Shown piece after piece: positions 37,516-46,300 of a DNA stretch of 64,000 nt. Below the pieces are notes generated by a model. It saw only the letters and a list, made by a program, of their open reading frames with translations. It searched no databases and was not told the origin of the DNA. The translations under genes were made by a program, and so were the position numbers. This DNA comes from Allofrancisella guangzhouensis. GTDB lineage: Bacteria; Pseudomonadota; Gammaproteobacteria; Francisellales; Francisellaceae. Position 1 is the stretch's first letter, and every line of letters starts with the position of its first letter. The stretch is taken from NCBI RefSeq assembly GCF_000815225.1, contig NZ_CP010427.1, positions 930,001 to 994,000 on the forward strand, given 5' to 3'.

Positions 37516-38562
37516 ATGATGAAAAAACAAATAAAAGCTGTTTCGTTAATATCTGGTGGTCTTGACTCTATGTTAGCTACAAAGTTGATACAAGAGCAGG
37601 GTATTCACGTCGAAGGGATTAATTTTTTCACAGGGTTTTGTGTTGAAGGTCACACCCACGCTATCCGTAAGCGTGATAAAGAAAAACAAAAGAAAAACAA
37701 CGCTCTATGGGTTGCTGAGCAGCTGGGTATAAAACTGCATATTATTGATGTTATAGAGGAATATAAAGATGTTCTTTTGAACCCAAAATATGGTTATGGT
37801 GCTAATATGAATCCGTGCTTAGATTGTAAGATATTTATGGTAAGAAAGGCAAAGCAATGGGCTATTGAAAATGGTTTTGATTTTATAATAACAGGAGAGG
37901 TTATTGGTCAAAGGCCAATGTCGCAAAGAAAAGATACAATGCCAGTAGTACAGAAACAATCTGGTATAGATGACCTTTTATTGCGACCACTTAGTGCTAA
38001 AAATCTTCCAGAAACTAAACCTGAAAAAGAAGGTTGGGTTGATAGATCTAAATTGCTTGGTATTACAGGTAGAGGTAGAAAGGATCAGATACGGTTAGCA
38101 AAAGAATATGCTATAGAGAATTATGCCTCTCCAGCAGGTGGATGTTGTTTTCTTACAGATAAACAGTATTCTGATAAGCTCGTGGATTTATGGCAAGCTA
38201 GAAATACACGAGAGTATGAGTTTGATGATATTATGCTATTAAAATTAGGTAGACACATTCGTTTTAAGCCTGAATTTAAACTTATAGTTGGCCGAGAAGA
38301 GGGTGAAAATAACTATTTAAACGGTTATAAAAATCAGTTTATAAGTGTTTATTGTTCATCCCATACAGGTCCTTTGACTTTGATAGATGGTAAGTTTAAT
38401 AAGTCTGATGAAAAATTTACAGCGGAGATTTTAGGGAGATTTACGCAAGGTAAAACTGAGGATTCTGTAATAATGGTATTTAATTACTTAGACGGTACTA
38501 GCAAAGAGATTAAAGTTAAGCCTATCTCTGCTGATGAAATTAGAAAAGAATGGTATATATAA
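37516..38562 (+). CDS. PP-loop tRNA-thiouridylase-like protein with C-terminal NFACT-R/DUF814-like domain
   Basis: 348 residues. The N-terminus has the ATP-pyrophosphatase loop SLISGGLDSMLATKL and the MnmA-like cysteine region MNPCLDCKIFM, GEVIGQRPMSQ, then PAGGCCFL; the C-terminal third resembles the DUF814/NFACT-R RNA-binding domain (LKLGRHIRF and VIMVFNYL). It should adenylate a nucleoside, probably in tRNA, for sulfur insertion. A TusA-type sulfur carrier gene follows 9 bases later, consistent with sulfur delivery. It is not the housekeeping MnmA, whose layout differs; the exact nucleoside is unknown. Confidence 0.85.
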   Translation: MMKKQIKAVSLISGGLDSMLATKLIQEQGIHVEGINFFTGFCVEGHTHAIRKRDKEKQKKNNALWVAEQLGIKLHIIDVIEEYKDVLLNPKYGYGANMNPCLDCKIFMVRKAKQWAIENGFDFIITGEVIGQRPMSQRKDTMPVVQKQSGIDDLLLRPLSAKNLPETKPEKEGWVDRSKLLGITGRGRKDQIRLAKEYAIENYASPAGGCCFLTDKQYSDKLVDLWQARNTREYEFDDIMLLKLGRHIRFKPEFKLIVGREEGENNYLNGYKNQFISVYCSSHTGPLTLIDGKFNKSDEKFTAEILGRFTQGKTEDSVIMVFNYLDGTSKEIKVKPISADEIRKEWYI

Positions 38563-38571
38563 GGTACATAT

Positions 38572-38790
38572 ATGAAAGAATTAAATTTAGAAAGATTGCT
38601 GTGTCCAATGCCAGTTATTAAAACTCAGAATATGCTTAAAACTATGAGCTCAGGAGAGTTACTAAAGGTTATTTGTACTGATCCTGGTACAATGTATGAT
38701 ATACCAGCTTGGTGTAAGGTTAATGATTATAAACTTGTAGAATCTAAAGAAATAGATACTAAATTTGAATTTACAATAGGGGTGAAATAA
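38572..38790 (+). CDS. TusA-family sulfur carrier
   Basis: 72 residues. TusA/SirA fold with the persulfide cysteine in LLCPMPVIKTQNML (CPxP motif, Cys12), and DPGTMYDIPAWC in the second half. Passes sulfur to a thiolation enzyme, here most likely the PP-loop protein encoded just upstream. The next gene begins at the base after its stop. Confidence 0.9.
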   Translation: MKELNLERLLCPMPVIKTQNMLKTMSSGELLKVICTDPGTMYDIPAWCKVNDYKLVESKEIDTKFEFTIGVK

Positions 38791-38979
38791 ATGGATCAAT
38801 CTGTCTTAAGCGTACTAGTTTGTCCAGTTTGTAAGTCTAACTTGCACTATGATAAACAAAAGCAAATTTTAGTGTGTAAAGCAGATAAGCTAGCATATCC
38901 TATACGTGATAACATACCAGTTATGCTTGTTGAAGAAGCTACTAAGCTAAATATTGAAGAGATAAAAAAATATGGCTAA
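38791..38979 (+). CDS. Trm112 family protein (YcaR)
   Basis: 62 residues. Trm112/UPF0434 fold: [36 protein letters not shown]. Only part of the zinc cysteine set is present (CPVC, then one later Cys). In many gammaproteobacteria this gene lies before kdsB, as here, with an 8-base overlap. Eukaryotic and archaeal Trm112 activates methyltransferases; the bacterial role is not settled. Confidence 0.9.
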   Translation: MDQSVLSVLVCPVCKSNLHYDKQKQILVCKADKLAYPIRDNIPVMLVEEATKLNIEEIKKYG

Positions 38980-39724
38980 AATTCATATTATTATTCCAGC
39001 TAGGTTAAACTCTACACGTCTACCAAATAAAATGCTTGCTGATATAGCAGGTAAACCAATGATTCAAAGAGTATTTGAGCAAGTCTCTAAATCTAAATTT
39101 GAAAGTATAGTTATAGCTACAGATTCCCAAAAAATAAAAGATATAGCACAAAACTTTGGTGCAAATGTGATTTTGACTAAGCCTGAACATGCATCTGGTA
39201 CAGACCGGATAGCTGAAGCAGTCTTACAACTTGCTTATAATGATGAAGATATAGTTATTAATGTACAAGGTGATGAACCATTAATACCTATTGAAAACAT
39301 TGAGCAAGTGGCAGAGTTGTTAGTAAATAAATCTGAAGCTGTAGTATCAACTCTGTGTGAAAAAATAACTTCTTTAGAGGATATATATAATCCAAATAAT
39401 GTAAAAGTAGTGTTTGATAAAAATAGCCAAGCTCTTTATTTTAGTAGGGCTTCAATCCCTTTTGAAAGAGGCTTTTCAGAGAATAAACAAGTTCAACAAG
39501 CTGAATATTTTAGGCATATTGGGATATACGCTTATAGAGTATGTTTTATAAAACAATATACAAAGTTAAGTAAGGCCCCTATTGAAAGATACGAATCTTT
39601 AGAGCAACTTCGAGTTTTATATAACGGTTATAAGATAGCAGTTGCCGAAGCTATAATAAGTACACCAACAGGGGTTGATACTATAGAAGATCTAGAAAAA
39701 ATTAGGGAACATTTTAATGTTTAA
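38972..39724 (+). CDS. kdsB: 3-deoxy-manno-octulosonate cytidylyltransferase
   Basis: 250 residues. Makes CMP-Kdo for the inner core of lipopolysaccharide. Motifs: [20 protein letters not shown] (CTP loop), [51 protein letters not shown] and [13 protein letters not shown]. Overlaps the Trm112 gene by 8 bases and the HIT gene by 8 bases, so the run 37516-40115 is one transcription unit. Confidence 0.97.
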   Translation: MAKIHIIIPARLNSTRLPNKMLADIAGKPMIQRVFEQVSKSKFESIVIATDSQKIKDIAQNFGANVILTKPEHASGTDRIAEAVLQLAYNDEDIVINVQGDEPLIPIENIEQVAELLVNKSEAVVSTLCEKITSLEDIYNPNNVKVVFDKNSQALYFSRASIPFERGFSENKQVQQAEYFRHIGIYAYRVCFIKQYTKLSKAPIERYESLEQLRVLYNGYKIAVAEAIISTPTGVDTIEDLEKIREHFNV

Positions 39725-40115
39725 ATTGGATGAACGATTAGAAAAAGATACCTTTGAAGTTTGTCAAACTTTAGATTGTAAAATATTAGTGATGAATAAT
39801 ATTACATCACCATGGTTTATCGTTGTGCCATTTACAGATAAAATAGAATGGTATGAACTAGATGATTCTGTTCAGTATAATATAAATGCTCTTATAAATA
39901 AGTTATCAGTGTTTTTAAAAGACGAATATAAAGTTGATAAGTTAAATATAGCTACTTTAGGTAACGTTGTAAAGCAAATGCATATTCATGTTATTGGAAG
40001 GTTTACTACAGATCCTGCTTGGCCTAATCCGGTATGGGGCAATATTCAGGTACAAGCTTATTCTGAAGAGCAGAAGGCAAGTTTAAAAGAGAGAATAAAA
40101 AAACATTTTTCCTAA
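39717..40115 (+). CDS. HIT domain protein
   Basis: 132 residues. Nucleotide-binding histidine-triad fold: [16 protein letters not shown] strand region and the triad region [15 protein letters not shown] near residue 90. The first His of the H-x-H-x-H signature is Gln, which is common in this proteobacterial subgroup; the catalytic middle pair (HIH) is intact. Ends with [12 protein letters not shown], also typical. Substrate unknown. Overlaps kdsB by 8 bases. Confidence 0.9.
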   Translation: MFKLDERLEKDTFEVCQTLDCKILVMNNITSPWFIVVPFTDKIEWYELDDSVQYNINALINKLSVFLKDEYKVDKLNIATLGNVVKQMHIHVIGRFTTDPAWPNPVWGNIQVQAYSEEQKASLKERIKKHFS

Positions 40116-40228
40116 AATGCCAGATGTTAAGTAGTAAAATTTATAAAAGTTGTATATTTTGAGTAAATAATGTATCCTTTGGAATGTAATTTGCAATAGT
40201 AAATAATAATGAATTAAGGAACTTACTT

Positions 40229-40507
40229 ATGAAAGCTTCAGCAAGACATTTGCTAGTACAGTCAGAATCTGAATGTGAACAAATAAAAAAAGATATTAAT
40301 GAAGGTAAAATAACTTTTGAAGAAGCTGCAAAAAAACATTCTCTGTGTCCATCTGGAGCTAGAGGTGGTGATCTAGGTACTTTTTCCCAAGGTCAAATGG
40401 TTCCTGAATTTGATAAAGTAGTCTTTAATGACGAGTTAAACACTGTTCATGGACCAGTGAAAACGCAATTTGGCTACCATCTACTAGAAATTACATCACG
40501 TGGATAA
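40229..40507 (+). CDS. parvulin-type peptidyl-prolyl cis-trans isomerase, single domain
   Basis: 92 residues, like E. coli PpiC, with only the rotamase domain: ASARHLLVQSESECEQIKKD, EEAAKKHSLCPSGARGGDLG, FSQGQMVPEFDKVVF and TQFGYHLLEI. No signal peptide, so cytoplasmic. Speeds cis-trans isomerisation of Xaa-Pro bonds. Own transcription unit ahead of the DEAD-box gene. Confidence 0.94.
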   Translation: MKASARHLLVQSESECEQIKKDINEGKITFEEAAKKHSLCPSGARGGDLGTFSQGQMVPEFDKVVFNDELNTVHGPVKTQFGYHLLEITSRG

Positions 40508-40568
40508 TTTTAAATTTTCATAATTTTCAAATTATTATTTCTCAAAATATTTAATTTACGGTTACAAA

Positions 40569-42266
40569 ATGAATTCAGAAACAAAAAAAGATTTTAGCTC
40601 TTTAGGCTTAGATCAAAATATTGTAGATACTGTTATAAATTTAGGGTATGAGAACCCAACGCCAATTCAACAGTATGCTATTCCATATATATTATCGGGT
40701 AGAGATGTGCTAGGTCAAGCACAAACAGGTACGGGTAAAACAGCAGCTTTTGCATTACCATTAATTAATAATTTAGATCTGAATGATAAAAGCAGATCTC
40801 CACAGATCTTAGTATTGGCGCCAACTCGAGAATTAGCTATACAAGTAGCGGAACAATTTGAAGCTTTTGCAAAAAGTGTCACAAGTTTATCTGTTGCTTG
40901 TATCTATGGTGGACAAGAATATGGTTCACAAATAAGAGCACTTAAAAATGGTGTCCAAGTAGTAGTAGGTACTACTGGTAGAGTTATGGACCATATTGAA
41001 AAAGGAACACTAAAGCTAGATAATCTAAGAGCGTTAGTATTAGATGAAGCAGATGAAATGCTTAGAATGGGTTTTATTGACGATGTTAGATGGGTTTTAA
41101 GTCACATATCTGATGATTGCCAGAGACTACTTTTTTCAGCAACTATACCGGAAGATATAGCTGATATTATAAAAGAGTATTTAAGAAATCCATGTAAAAT
41201 ACAGGTTAAAGCAAAAACCAAAACAGCTAATACAATTACACAAAAATTTATAGTAGTTAAAGGTTTTAGAAAAATAGATGCTTTAGACAGACTATTAGAA
41301 ATAGAAGAAACTGATGGTGTAGTAATATTTGTTAAAACTAAGACAAGTACAATAGAAGTAGCAGATAATTTAAAAGCTCTTGGTTATAAAGTAGCTGCTA
41401 TAAATGGTGATATGCAGCAATCTCAAAGAGAATATATTGTTGAGCAATTTAAAAGTGCTAGATCTAACATTTTAGTTGCTACTGATGTTGTAGCTAGAGG
41501 TATAGACCTTGAGCGTATTAGTCATGTGATTAACTATGATATGCCAAATGATGAAGACACTTATGTTCACAGAATTGGCCGTACTGGTAGAGCAGGGCGT
41601 GAAGGAGTTTCTATTTCTCTAGTAACATTAAAAGAAATGAGATTTTTACGTTCGCTTGAGCGATTTACTAATTCAAAACTAGAAGAAGTATTTATGCCAA
41701 GTGCTAAAGAACTTGCTGATAGTAGGATTAATGACTTTAAAAATAGAATAACCTCTGCTCTAGAAAAAAATAAATCTCTAGACAAGTATAAAGAAATAAT
41801 AATTGAAATACGTGATCAGTTAGAGCTGGATTCAGAAGATTTATTAGCAGTACTTACACTTTTAGCACAAGATAAGAAAGGCTTTTTTCCAAGGGAAATT
41901 CAGGCTAAAGAAGAAAAGAGAGCTCCTGTTAAAAGAGATGAAAGGACATCCAGACCTAGTGATAGATTTAATGATAGAGACAGAAATAATAATTCTAGGT
42001 TTGACAAAAAACGACCAAAGAGAGTAGATATAGATCTAACTACCTATAGAATAGATGTGGGTCGTGAAAATGATGTACAACCAAGAAATATAGTTGGTGC
42101 TATAGCAAATGAAGGTGGCATAGATAGTAAACATATCTGTAATATATCTATAGAAAAAGACTATACTCTAGTTGATTTACCAGCTAATTTGAGTGCAAAA
42201 GTTATAAATCATCTTAAAAAAGTTTGGGTAGCAGGTAAAAAATTAAATCTTACTGAGCATAGGTAA
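40569..42266 (+). CDS. deaD: DEAD-box RNA helicase DeaD/CsdA
   Basis: 565 residues. ATP-dependent RNA helicase for ribosome assembly and mRNA turnover, often cold-linked. Motifs in order: Q motif (GYENPTPIQQYAIP), AQTGTGKTAA, PTRELAIQVA, TTGRVMDHI, DEADEML, FSATIP, VATDVVARGIDLE and HRIGRTGRAG. The linker after residue 440 is Arg/Asp/Asn-rich and is followed by a DbpA-type RNA-binding domain (YRIDVGRENDVQPRNIVGAI). The accessory cluster begins 321 bases further on. Confidence 0.95.
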   Translation: MNSETKKDFSSLGLDQNIVDTVINLGYENPTPIQQYAIPYILSGRDVLGQAQTGTGKTAAFALPLINNLDLNDKSRSPQILVLAPTRELAIQVAEQFEAFAKSVTSLSVACIYGGQEYGSQIRALKNGVQVVVGTTGRVMDHIEKGTLKLDNLRALVLDEADEMLRMGFIDDVRWVLSHISDDCQRLLFSATIPEDIADIIKEYLRNPCKIQVKAKTKTANTITQKFIVVKGFRKIDALDRLLEIEETDGVVIFVKTKTSTIEVADNLKALGYKVAAINGDMQQSQREYIVEQFKSARSNILVATDVVARGIDLERISHVINYDMPNDEDTYVHRIGRTGRAGREGVSISLVTLKEMRFLRSLERFTNSKLEEVFMPSAKELADSRINDFKNRITSALEKNKSLDKYKEIIIEIRDQLELDSEDLLAVLTLLAQDKKGFFPREIQAKEEKRAPVKRDERTSRPSDRFNDRDRNNNSRFDKKRPKRVDIDLTTYRIDVGRENDVQPRNIVGAIANEGGIDSKHICNISIEKDYTLVDLPANLSAKVINHLKKVWVAGKKLNLTEHR

Positions 42267-42587
42267 GTTAGTAAGAAATAATAAATTTCTATGAGTTCAA
42301 ATAATATTCCCTTAAAAAACCTAGCTAAGTGGTACATGAACAAAAAGTTATCTTAGCCAAATATATGTACTTGCTAGAGAAATAAATCCTAAAAAGTTGA
42401 GCAAGTTTTAACCAATCTTAATAAAATTATTCTAAAATTCTTTTTTTTATATACAACATTTTACTAAGTTTTTTAACATATTTAATTTTTAAATGTTATT
42501 GCAAATTTAATATATATTTTTTATTCAATTTGTGTTTAAATAAAAATACCTTTTATATAAAACAGTTAATTTTACCTAAGATTTTGA
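42267..42587. other. AT-rich intergenic region leading into the hydrazine-type cluster
   Basis: 321 bases without a gene. A candidate promoter for the cluster is TTGTGT (42530-42535), 18 bases, TATATA (42554-42559), which would put the start of transcription about 20 bases before the monooxygenase ATG. No clear Fur box, riboswitch or repeat was found. The upstream 200 bases hold no recognised frame. Confidence 0.4.
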
Positions 42588-42634
42588 ATGAGTAATAAAG
42601 TTTATGATTATATATTACTTGGGCTTGGCCCAAG

Positions 42635-42641
42635 TAATTTA
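42635..42641. repeat. 7-bp target-site duplication, left copy
   Basis: TAATTTA immediately outside the left terminal repeat; an identical copy lies at 43836-43842 directly after the right terminal repeat. Both copies are exact, so the insertion is probably recent. Confidence 0.85.
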
Positions 42642-42660
42642 CTGGAGTTACGGACTTTTG
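42642..42660. repeat. IS left terminal inverted repeat (19 bp)
   Basis: CTGGAGTTACGGACTTTTG; it matches the complement of 43817-43835 without mismatch. The pairing ends there: the next bases inward differ. Confidence 0.92.
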
Positions 42661-42662
42661 TT

Positions 42663-43745
42663 TTAAGCAGTCATTTTGAATATCTTTTTCATTTTTATAA
42701 TTTCCCTATGGCTAGCTTGATTGGCGGCGATTAACATTTTTCTTTTTAAAGCATAGTGGTTTTTATTTGATACAAGTTTTAATTTTTCAAGCTCACAATA
42801 AGCCCCTATAGAAAGCCCTATGTGGTTAAGTTGCGTGACAGCTATAGATGTAGGTGATTTAGCAAGACTAGCATTTTGTTTTATACTTCGATGATAAACT
42901 TCTATATTCCATCTTTTTTGATAGATATCTTTTATGTGGTTACTCTCTAGGTTCAGATCATTAGTAATTAAATAAATCTCACCTGTTGAATTGTCTCCGT
43001 TTTTGAAGACTTGGCGAGTAACCACAAGACTATATTTTATATCTTTTAAATAAATTTTTATAGTCTCATTTTCTAGCAATCCTAATTCATCTAACCTACA
43101 GTAGTTACCAGCAAGAGCATTAGCTTTACTCTTAGCAACTAAACGATTATTCGCTATACCTATTACATACGAGAGTTTATGTTTGTTAAAAAATCTTAAA
43201 TTATCTTTAGAAGCAAAATACCTATCAGCTACTACATAATCAAAACTAGAGAAATTTTTAATAATTTTCAATACCAGTTTTCTTGCCAGTTCATTAATTG
43301 TATAGCGTGCTTTACGCTTTAGACGTTCTCTACCTGCTTTATCTTTTTCTACTACAAAGTTTTCCTTAGTTTGTACTTCAAAGCCTACAGGAATATTAGC
43401 ATCTCCAACATGGATTAAAGCACTAATAAGATTTATGCCTTTAACTGCTCTGCCTACAGAATGGTCATAAAACCAGTTTACTACCTCATTGACCTTACTA
43501 TCAGATTTAGGACTTATTGTATTGTCTATAGATAATATCTTTGGCTTATCTTTGTAAGTTTTTAAAATGCCTTTACCTTTTAACCAGACATATTTACTCT
43601 CGTAGCTACCAACTTTTAACATCCTGGAAAAACTATCATGTTTTACTAGTTCATCTAACATACTTGAACACTCTGTCGCACTTGCTTGGGAATTTTGGCA
43701 TAACAAATATTCAGTATATAAATTCGCTAATTCACGTTGTTTCAT
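42663..43745 (-). CDS. IS4-family transposase
   Basis: 360 residues, full length. DDE transposase: first Asp in ILSIDNTISPKSDSK (near residue 75), second Asp in VVADRYFASKDN, and the IS4 signature Y-(2)-R-(3)-E-(6)-K in YQKRWNIEVYHRSIKQN. N-terminal helical domain (LANLYTEYLLCQNSQ). It fills nearly the whole element, and no frameshift or stop was found, so it may still be active. Confidence 0.93.
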   Translation of the reverse strand: MKQRELANLYTEYLLCQNSQASATECSSMLDELVKHDSFSRMLKVGSYESKYVWLKGKGILKTYKDKPKILSIDNTISPKSDSKVNEVVNWFYDHSVGRAVKGINLISALIHVGDANIPVGFEVQTKENFVVEKDKAGRERLKRKARYTINELARKLVLKIIKNFSSFDYVVADRYFASKDNLRFFNKHKLSYVIGIANNRLVAKSKANALAGNYCRLDELGLLENETIKIYLKDIKYSLVVTRQVFKNGDNSTGEIYLITNDLNLESNHIKDIYQKRWNIEVYHRSIKQNASLAKSPTSIAVTQLNHIGLSIGAYCELEKLKLVSNKNHYALKRKMLIAANQASHREIIKMKKIFKMTA

Positions 43746-43816
43746 TTTTAGAACATAACTTCGTTGATGTAACTATAAATTAACACATAGAAAACTTTTT
43801 CGCTTTAACTATAGGG

Positions 43817-43835
43817 CAAAAGTCCGTAACTCCAG
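43817..43835. repeat. IS right terminal inverted repeat (19 bp)
   Basis: CAAAAGTCCGTAACTCCAG, the exact complement of the left repeat, followed at once by the target copy TAATTTA (43836-43842) and the resumed monooxygenase frame. Confidence 0.92.
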
Positions 43836-45039
43836 TAATTTAGGGCTAGCAGCTTTACTCTATAAGACTAGTATAGATTTTTTAGTTATAGATAAAAAAG
43901 AAAGATTTTGTTGGCATGGTGAATCCCTTTTATATCATGCAAGATCGCAAACAAGTTTTCTAAAAGATCTAGTAACACCTATTGATCCAACACATCCATT
44001 ATCTTTTTTATCATATCTTCACAATCATGGACTTTTATATGTTTTTTTATCAAGAAATATTACTAACGTTTATAGAAAAGAAATGGAAAATTATTATGTC
44101 TGGTGTTGTAATAAGATTAGAGAAGAGAAAGATAATATACGTTTTTCTACAGAAGTAATTGGTCTTCATGATTGTGGAAAATATTTTAGGGTTGATACAA
44201 GTAAAGAAGTTTTTAAAGCTAAAAATTTAGTGGTTGGTTTAGGAATAGAACCAATTGTTATAGAAGAATTACACTCTAATAAAAATGTAATACATAGTTC
44301 CCAATATTTAGATTACAAAAATAGAGGTTTATTAAACGATAAAAAAATTTCTATCGTTGGTGGAAGCCAAAGTGGGGCGGAAATCCTTAACGATATTATT
44401 GATAGTAATATTAGCAAAGACGTTTCTTTATATTCAAGAAGAATTAATATGAAGGCATTACAAGAGACTAGCTTTGATAACGAACTTTATAATCCTTCTT
44501 TTGTTAGGTATTTCACAGATTTACCAGACGCAAGAAAAGATGATTTATTAAAAAACGAAATATATACTTCAGATGGGATAACACAAAACTTATTAGATGA
44601 GTTATATAATAAAATATATAGCTTAAAGTTTGTTGACAACATTGATATAGATGTAAATATTTATTGTAGCCATAATTTGAGAAGTATAACTGAAAAAGGT
44701 GGAAGTTTAGAATTATTTTTTGAAGACATAAACCTTGGTGTTGATACTTATGTTTATAGTGATATAGCAATATTATGTATAGGTTACAGAAATAAAGCTT
44801 TCGATTTTCTAGAAAATATACAGTATACGAGAAAACACAGAAAAGTTTTCCTAGATGTAAGTAATAATAAGAAAATATACATCCAAAATGGTTTTAGGAG
44901 GACTTTTGGATTAGGTGATAGTAATTTAAGTTTATCTGCTTATAGAAACTCTATGATTATAAACGATATATTAGGATACGATAAGTACAAAGTGCATCAC
45001 GAAAAAATTCTTTCATATTCTTACTAGAGAGGGCACAAG

Positions 45040-46245
45040 ATGAAACAAAAACACATAATTATAATATGTGATGGATATTCTAGTGGACACTTTATTCCTA
45101 AGCTTTTCAATGGGTTAGGATATAGTTGTTTGCACGTTACTAGTAGTGATAGCTATAATCATAAAGTTTCACAAAGCACTTTTTGCAAAATGGATTATAT
45201 AGAGAGTTTTATAATAAATGATGATAAGTCTTATGTAGGTTTTTTGGATGCTATAAAGAATAGAAGAGTGTTATGTGCTATGGCTGGGTCAGAGTTTGGT
45301 ATATTAATGGCAGATAAAATAAACAAAGACCTTAAAATAGTTTGGCATGACTTTTCAAAAGGTGTTGTAAAAAGAAATAAGTATTTAATGCATGAGCAAT
45401 TGAAGTATGACAATTTAGCATACGCAGGTCAGGTTCTAACTTCTAATTTGGATGAAATTTTTTGTTTTTATGAAAAAAATCAAAAAAAAAGAATAGTTTT
45501 GAAACCTGTATCTAGCGCATTATCAGATAGTGTTTTTTATTGTGACACTGAAACGCAAATTAGAGAAGCTTTTAATTATATTAAACTAAAAAAGGATGTG
45601 TTTGGAAAAGATAACAAATCTGTTCTTGTTCAGCAATATTTACAAGGTCAGCAATATATTGTTAATACGATTTCATCAAAACGAAACCATTATGTAACAG
45701 ATATATGGGGAGAGGTGGCTGAGAATGATGATATGCCTTCAAATGATATATATAGTGAATTAATTCACTATAATGACTTTCCATATAAAATATTAGAAAA
45801 GTATTCTTTTGATGTTCTTGATTCCCTTGGGATTTGGAATGGTCCAGCACACCTGGAAATAAGGCTTACTGAAAACGGACCCATTTTGGTGGAGTGTGGT
45901 GCTAGGCTAGGAGGAAGTGTAGATTTTTCGTTAACGCAGAGCATATATGGTTTATCTCAGCTATCTCTACTTCCGTTTGCTACTTTTAACACAGATTTAT
46001 TTCTGACTTTGACTAGAGATCGTAGTAATGGAAAGCTTAAGTATGCTAGATACGTATATTTATCTTCTCACGTTAAGGGGAAAATAATAAAAGATATTAA
46101 TTTTAGTGTTTTCAATGATATTGAATCTCTATTTAGTATGAAAATGAGTATTAAAAAAGGTGATTTATTACAACCTATAAATAGAGCTTTGGGAATAGGG
46201 CGACCAGGTTATATATATCTTGTTAATAATGATAAAAAAAATTAG
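45040..46245 (+). CDS. ATP-grasp ligase, amino-acid ligase type
   Basis: 401 residues. ATP-grasp superfamily of the carboxylate-amine ligase kind. The C-terminal half has the family hallmarks: nucleotide lysine and loop in RIVLKPVSSALSDSVFY (near 150), VQQYLQGQQYIVNT, and the metal region GPAHLEIRLTENGPILVECG followed by ARLGGSVD. These enzymes phosphorylate a carboxylate and join it to an amine. Placed between the N-monooxygenase (12-base gap) and the cupin/MetRS gene, it could couple an amino acid to the hydrazine product. Substrates are unknown. Confidence 0.85.
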   Translation: MKQKHIIIICDGYSSGHFIPKLFNGLGYSCLHVTSSDSYNHKVSQSTFCKMDYIESFIINDDKSYVGFLDAIKNRRVLCAMAGSEFGILMADKINKDLKIVWHDFSKGVVKRNKYLMHEQLKYDNLAYAGQVLTSNLDEIFCFYEKNQKKRIVLKPVSSALSDSVFYCDTETQIREAFNYIKLKKDVFGKDNKSVLVQQYLQGQQYIVNTISSKRNHYVTDIWGEVAENDDMPSNDIYSELIHYNDFPYKILEKYSFDVLDSLGIWNGPAHLEIRLTENGPILVECGARLGGSVDFSLTQSIYGLSQLSLLPFATFNTDLFLTLTRDRSNGKLKYARYVYLSSHVKGKIIKDINFSVFNDIESLFSMKMSIKKGDLLQPINRALGIGRPGYIYLVNNDKKN

Positions 46246-46300
46246 AAAGAGACTATGTTAAAACGCTCGAAACAACCAAAGTATTTTTTGAGGACTTATT

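Larger units (their letters stand above)
42642..43835 (-). mobile_element. complete IS4-family insertion sequence (1194 bp)
   Basis: Bounded by perfect 19-bp inverted terminal repeats: left CTGGAGTTACGGACTTTTG (42642-42660), right the exact complement (43817-43835), and flanked by the 7-bp direct repeat TAATTTA. It carries one intact transposase gene on the minus strand and no passenger gene. It lies inside the N-monooxygenase gene in the opposite orientation to the cluster. IS name not determined. Confidence 0.92.
42588..45027 (+). pseudogene. L-lysine N6- / L-ornithine N5-monooxygenase (IucD/PvdA/SidA family), split by an IS element
   Basis: The ATG at 42588 begins MSNKVYDYILLGLGPSNL, the FAD-binding start of the family (GxGPSNL). 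An IS follows. After its right end and one copy of the target duplication the frame resumes at 43843 as GLAALLYKTSIDFLVID, FCWHGESLLYHARSQTSFLK, DLVTPIDPTHPLSFLSYLHNHG, and later the NADPH site VGGSQSGAE, the variant ATGY motif ILCIGYR and AYRNSMIINDILG. Joined, the protein is 412 residues, near the family size. The second part alone (from any ATG, e.g. 44083) lacks the FAD loop and should be inactive. First gene of the cluster. Lysine is the likely substrate because of the cupin/MetRS partner; ornithine cannot be excluded from sequence. Confidence 0.9.
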
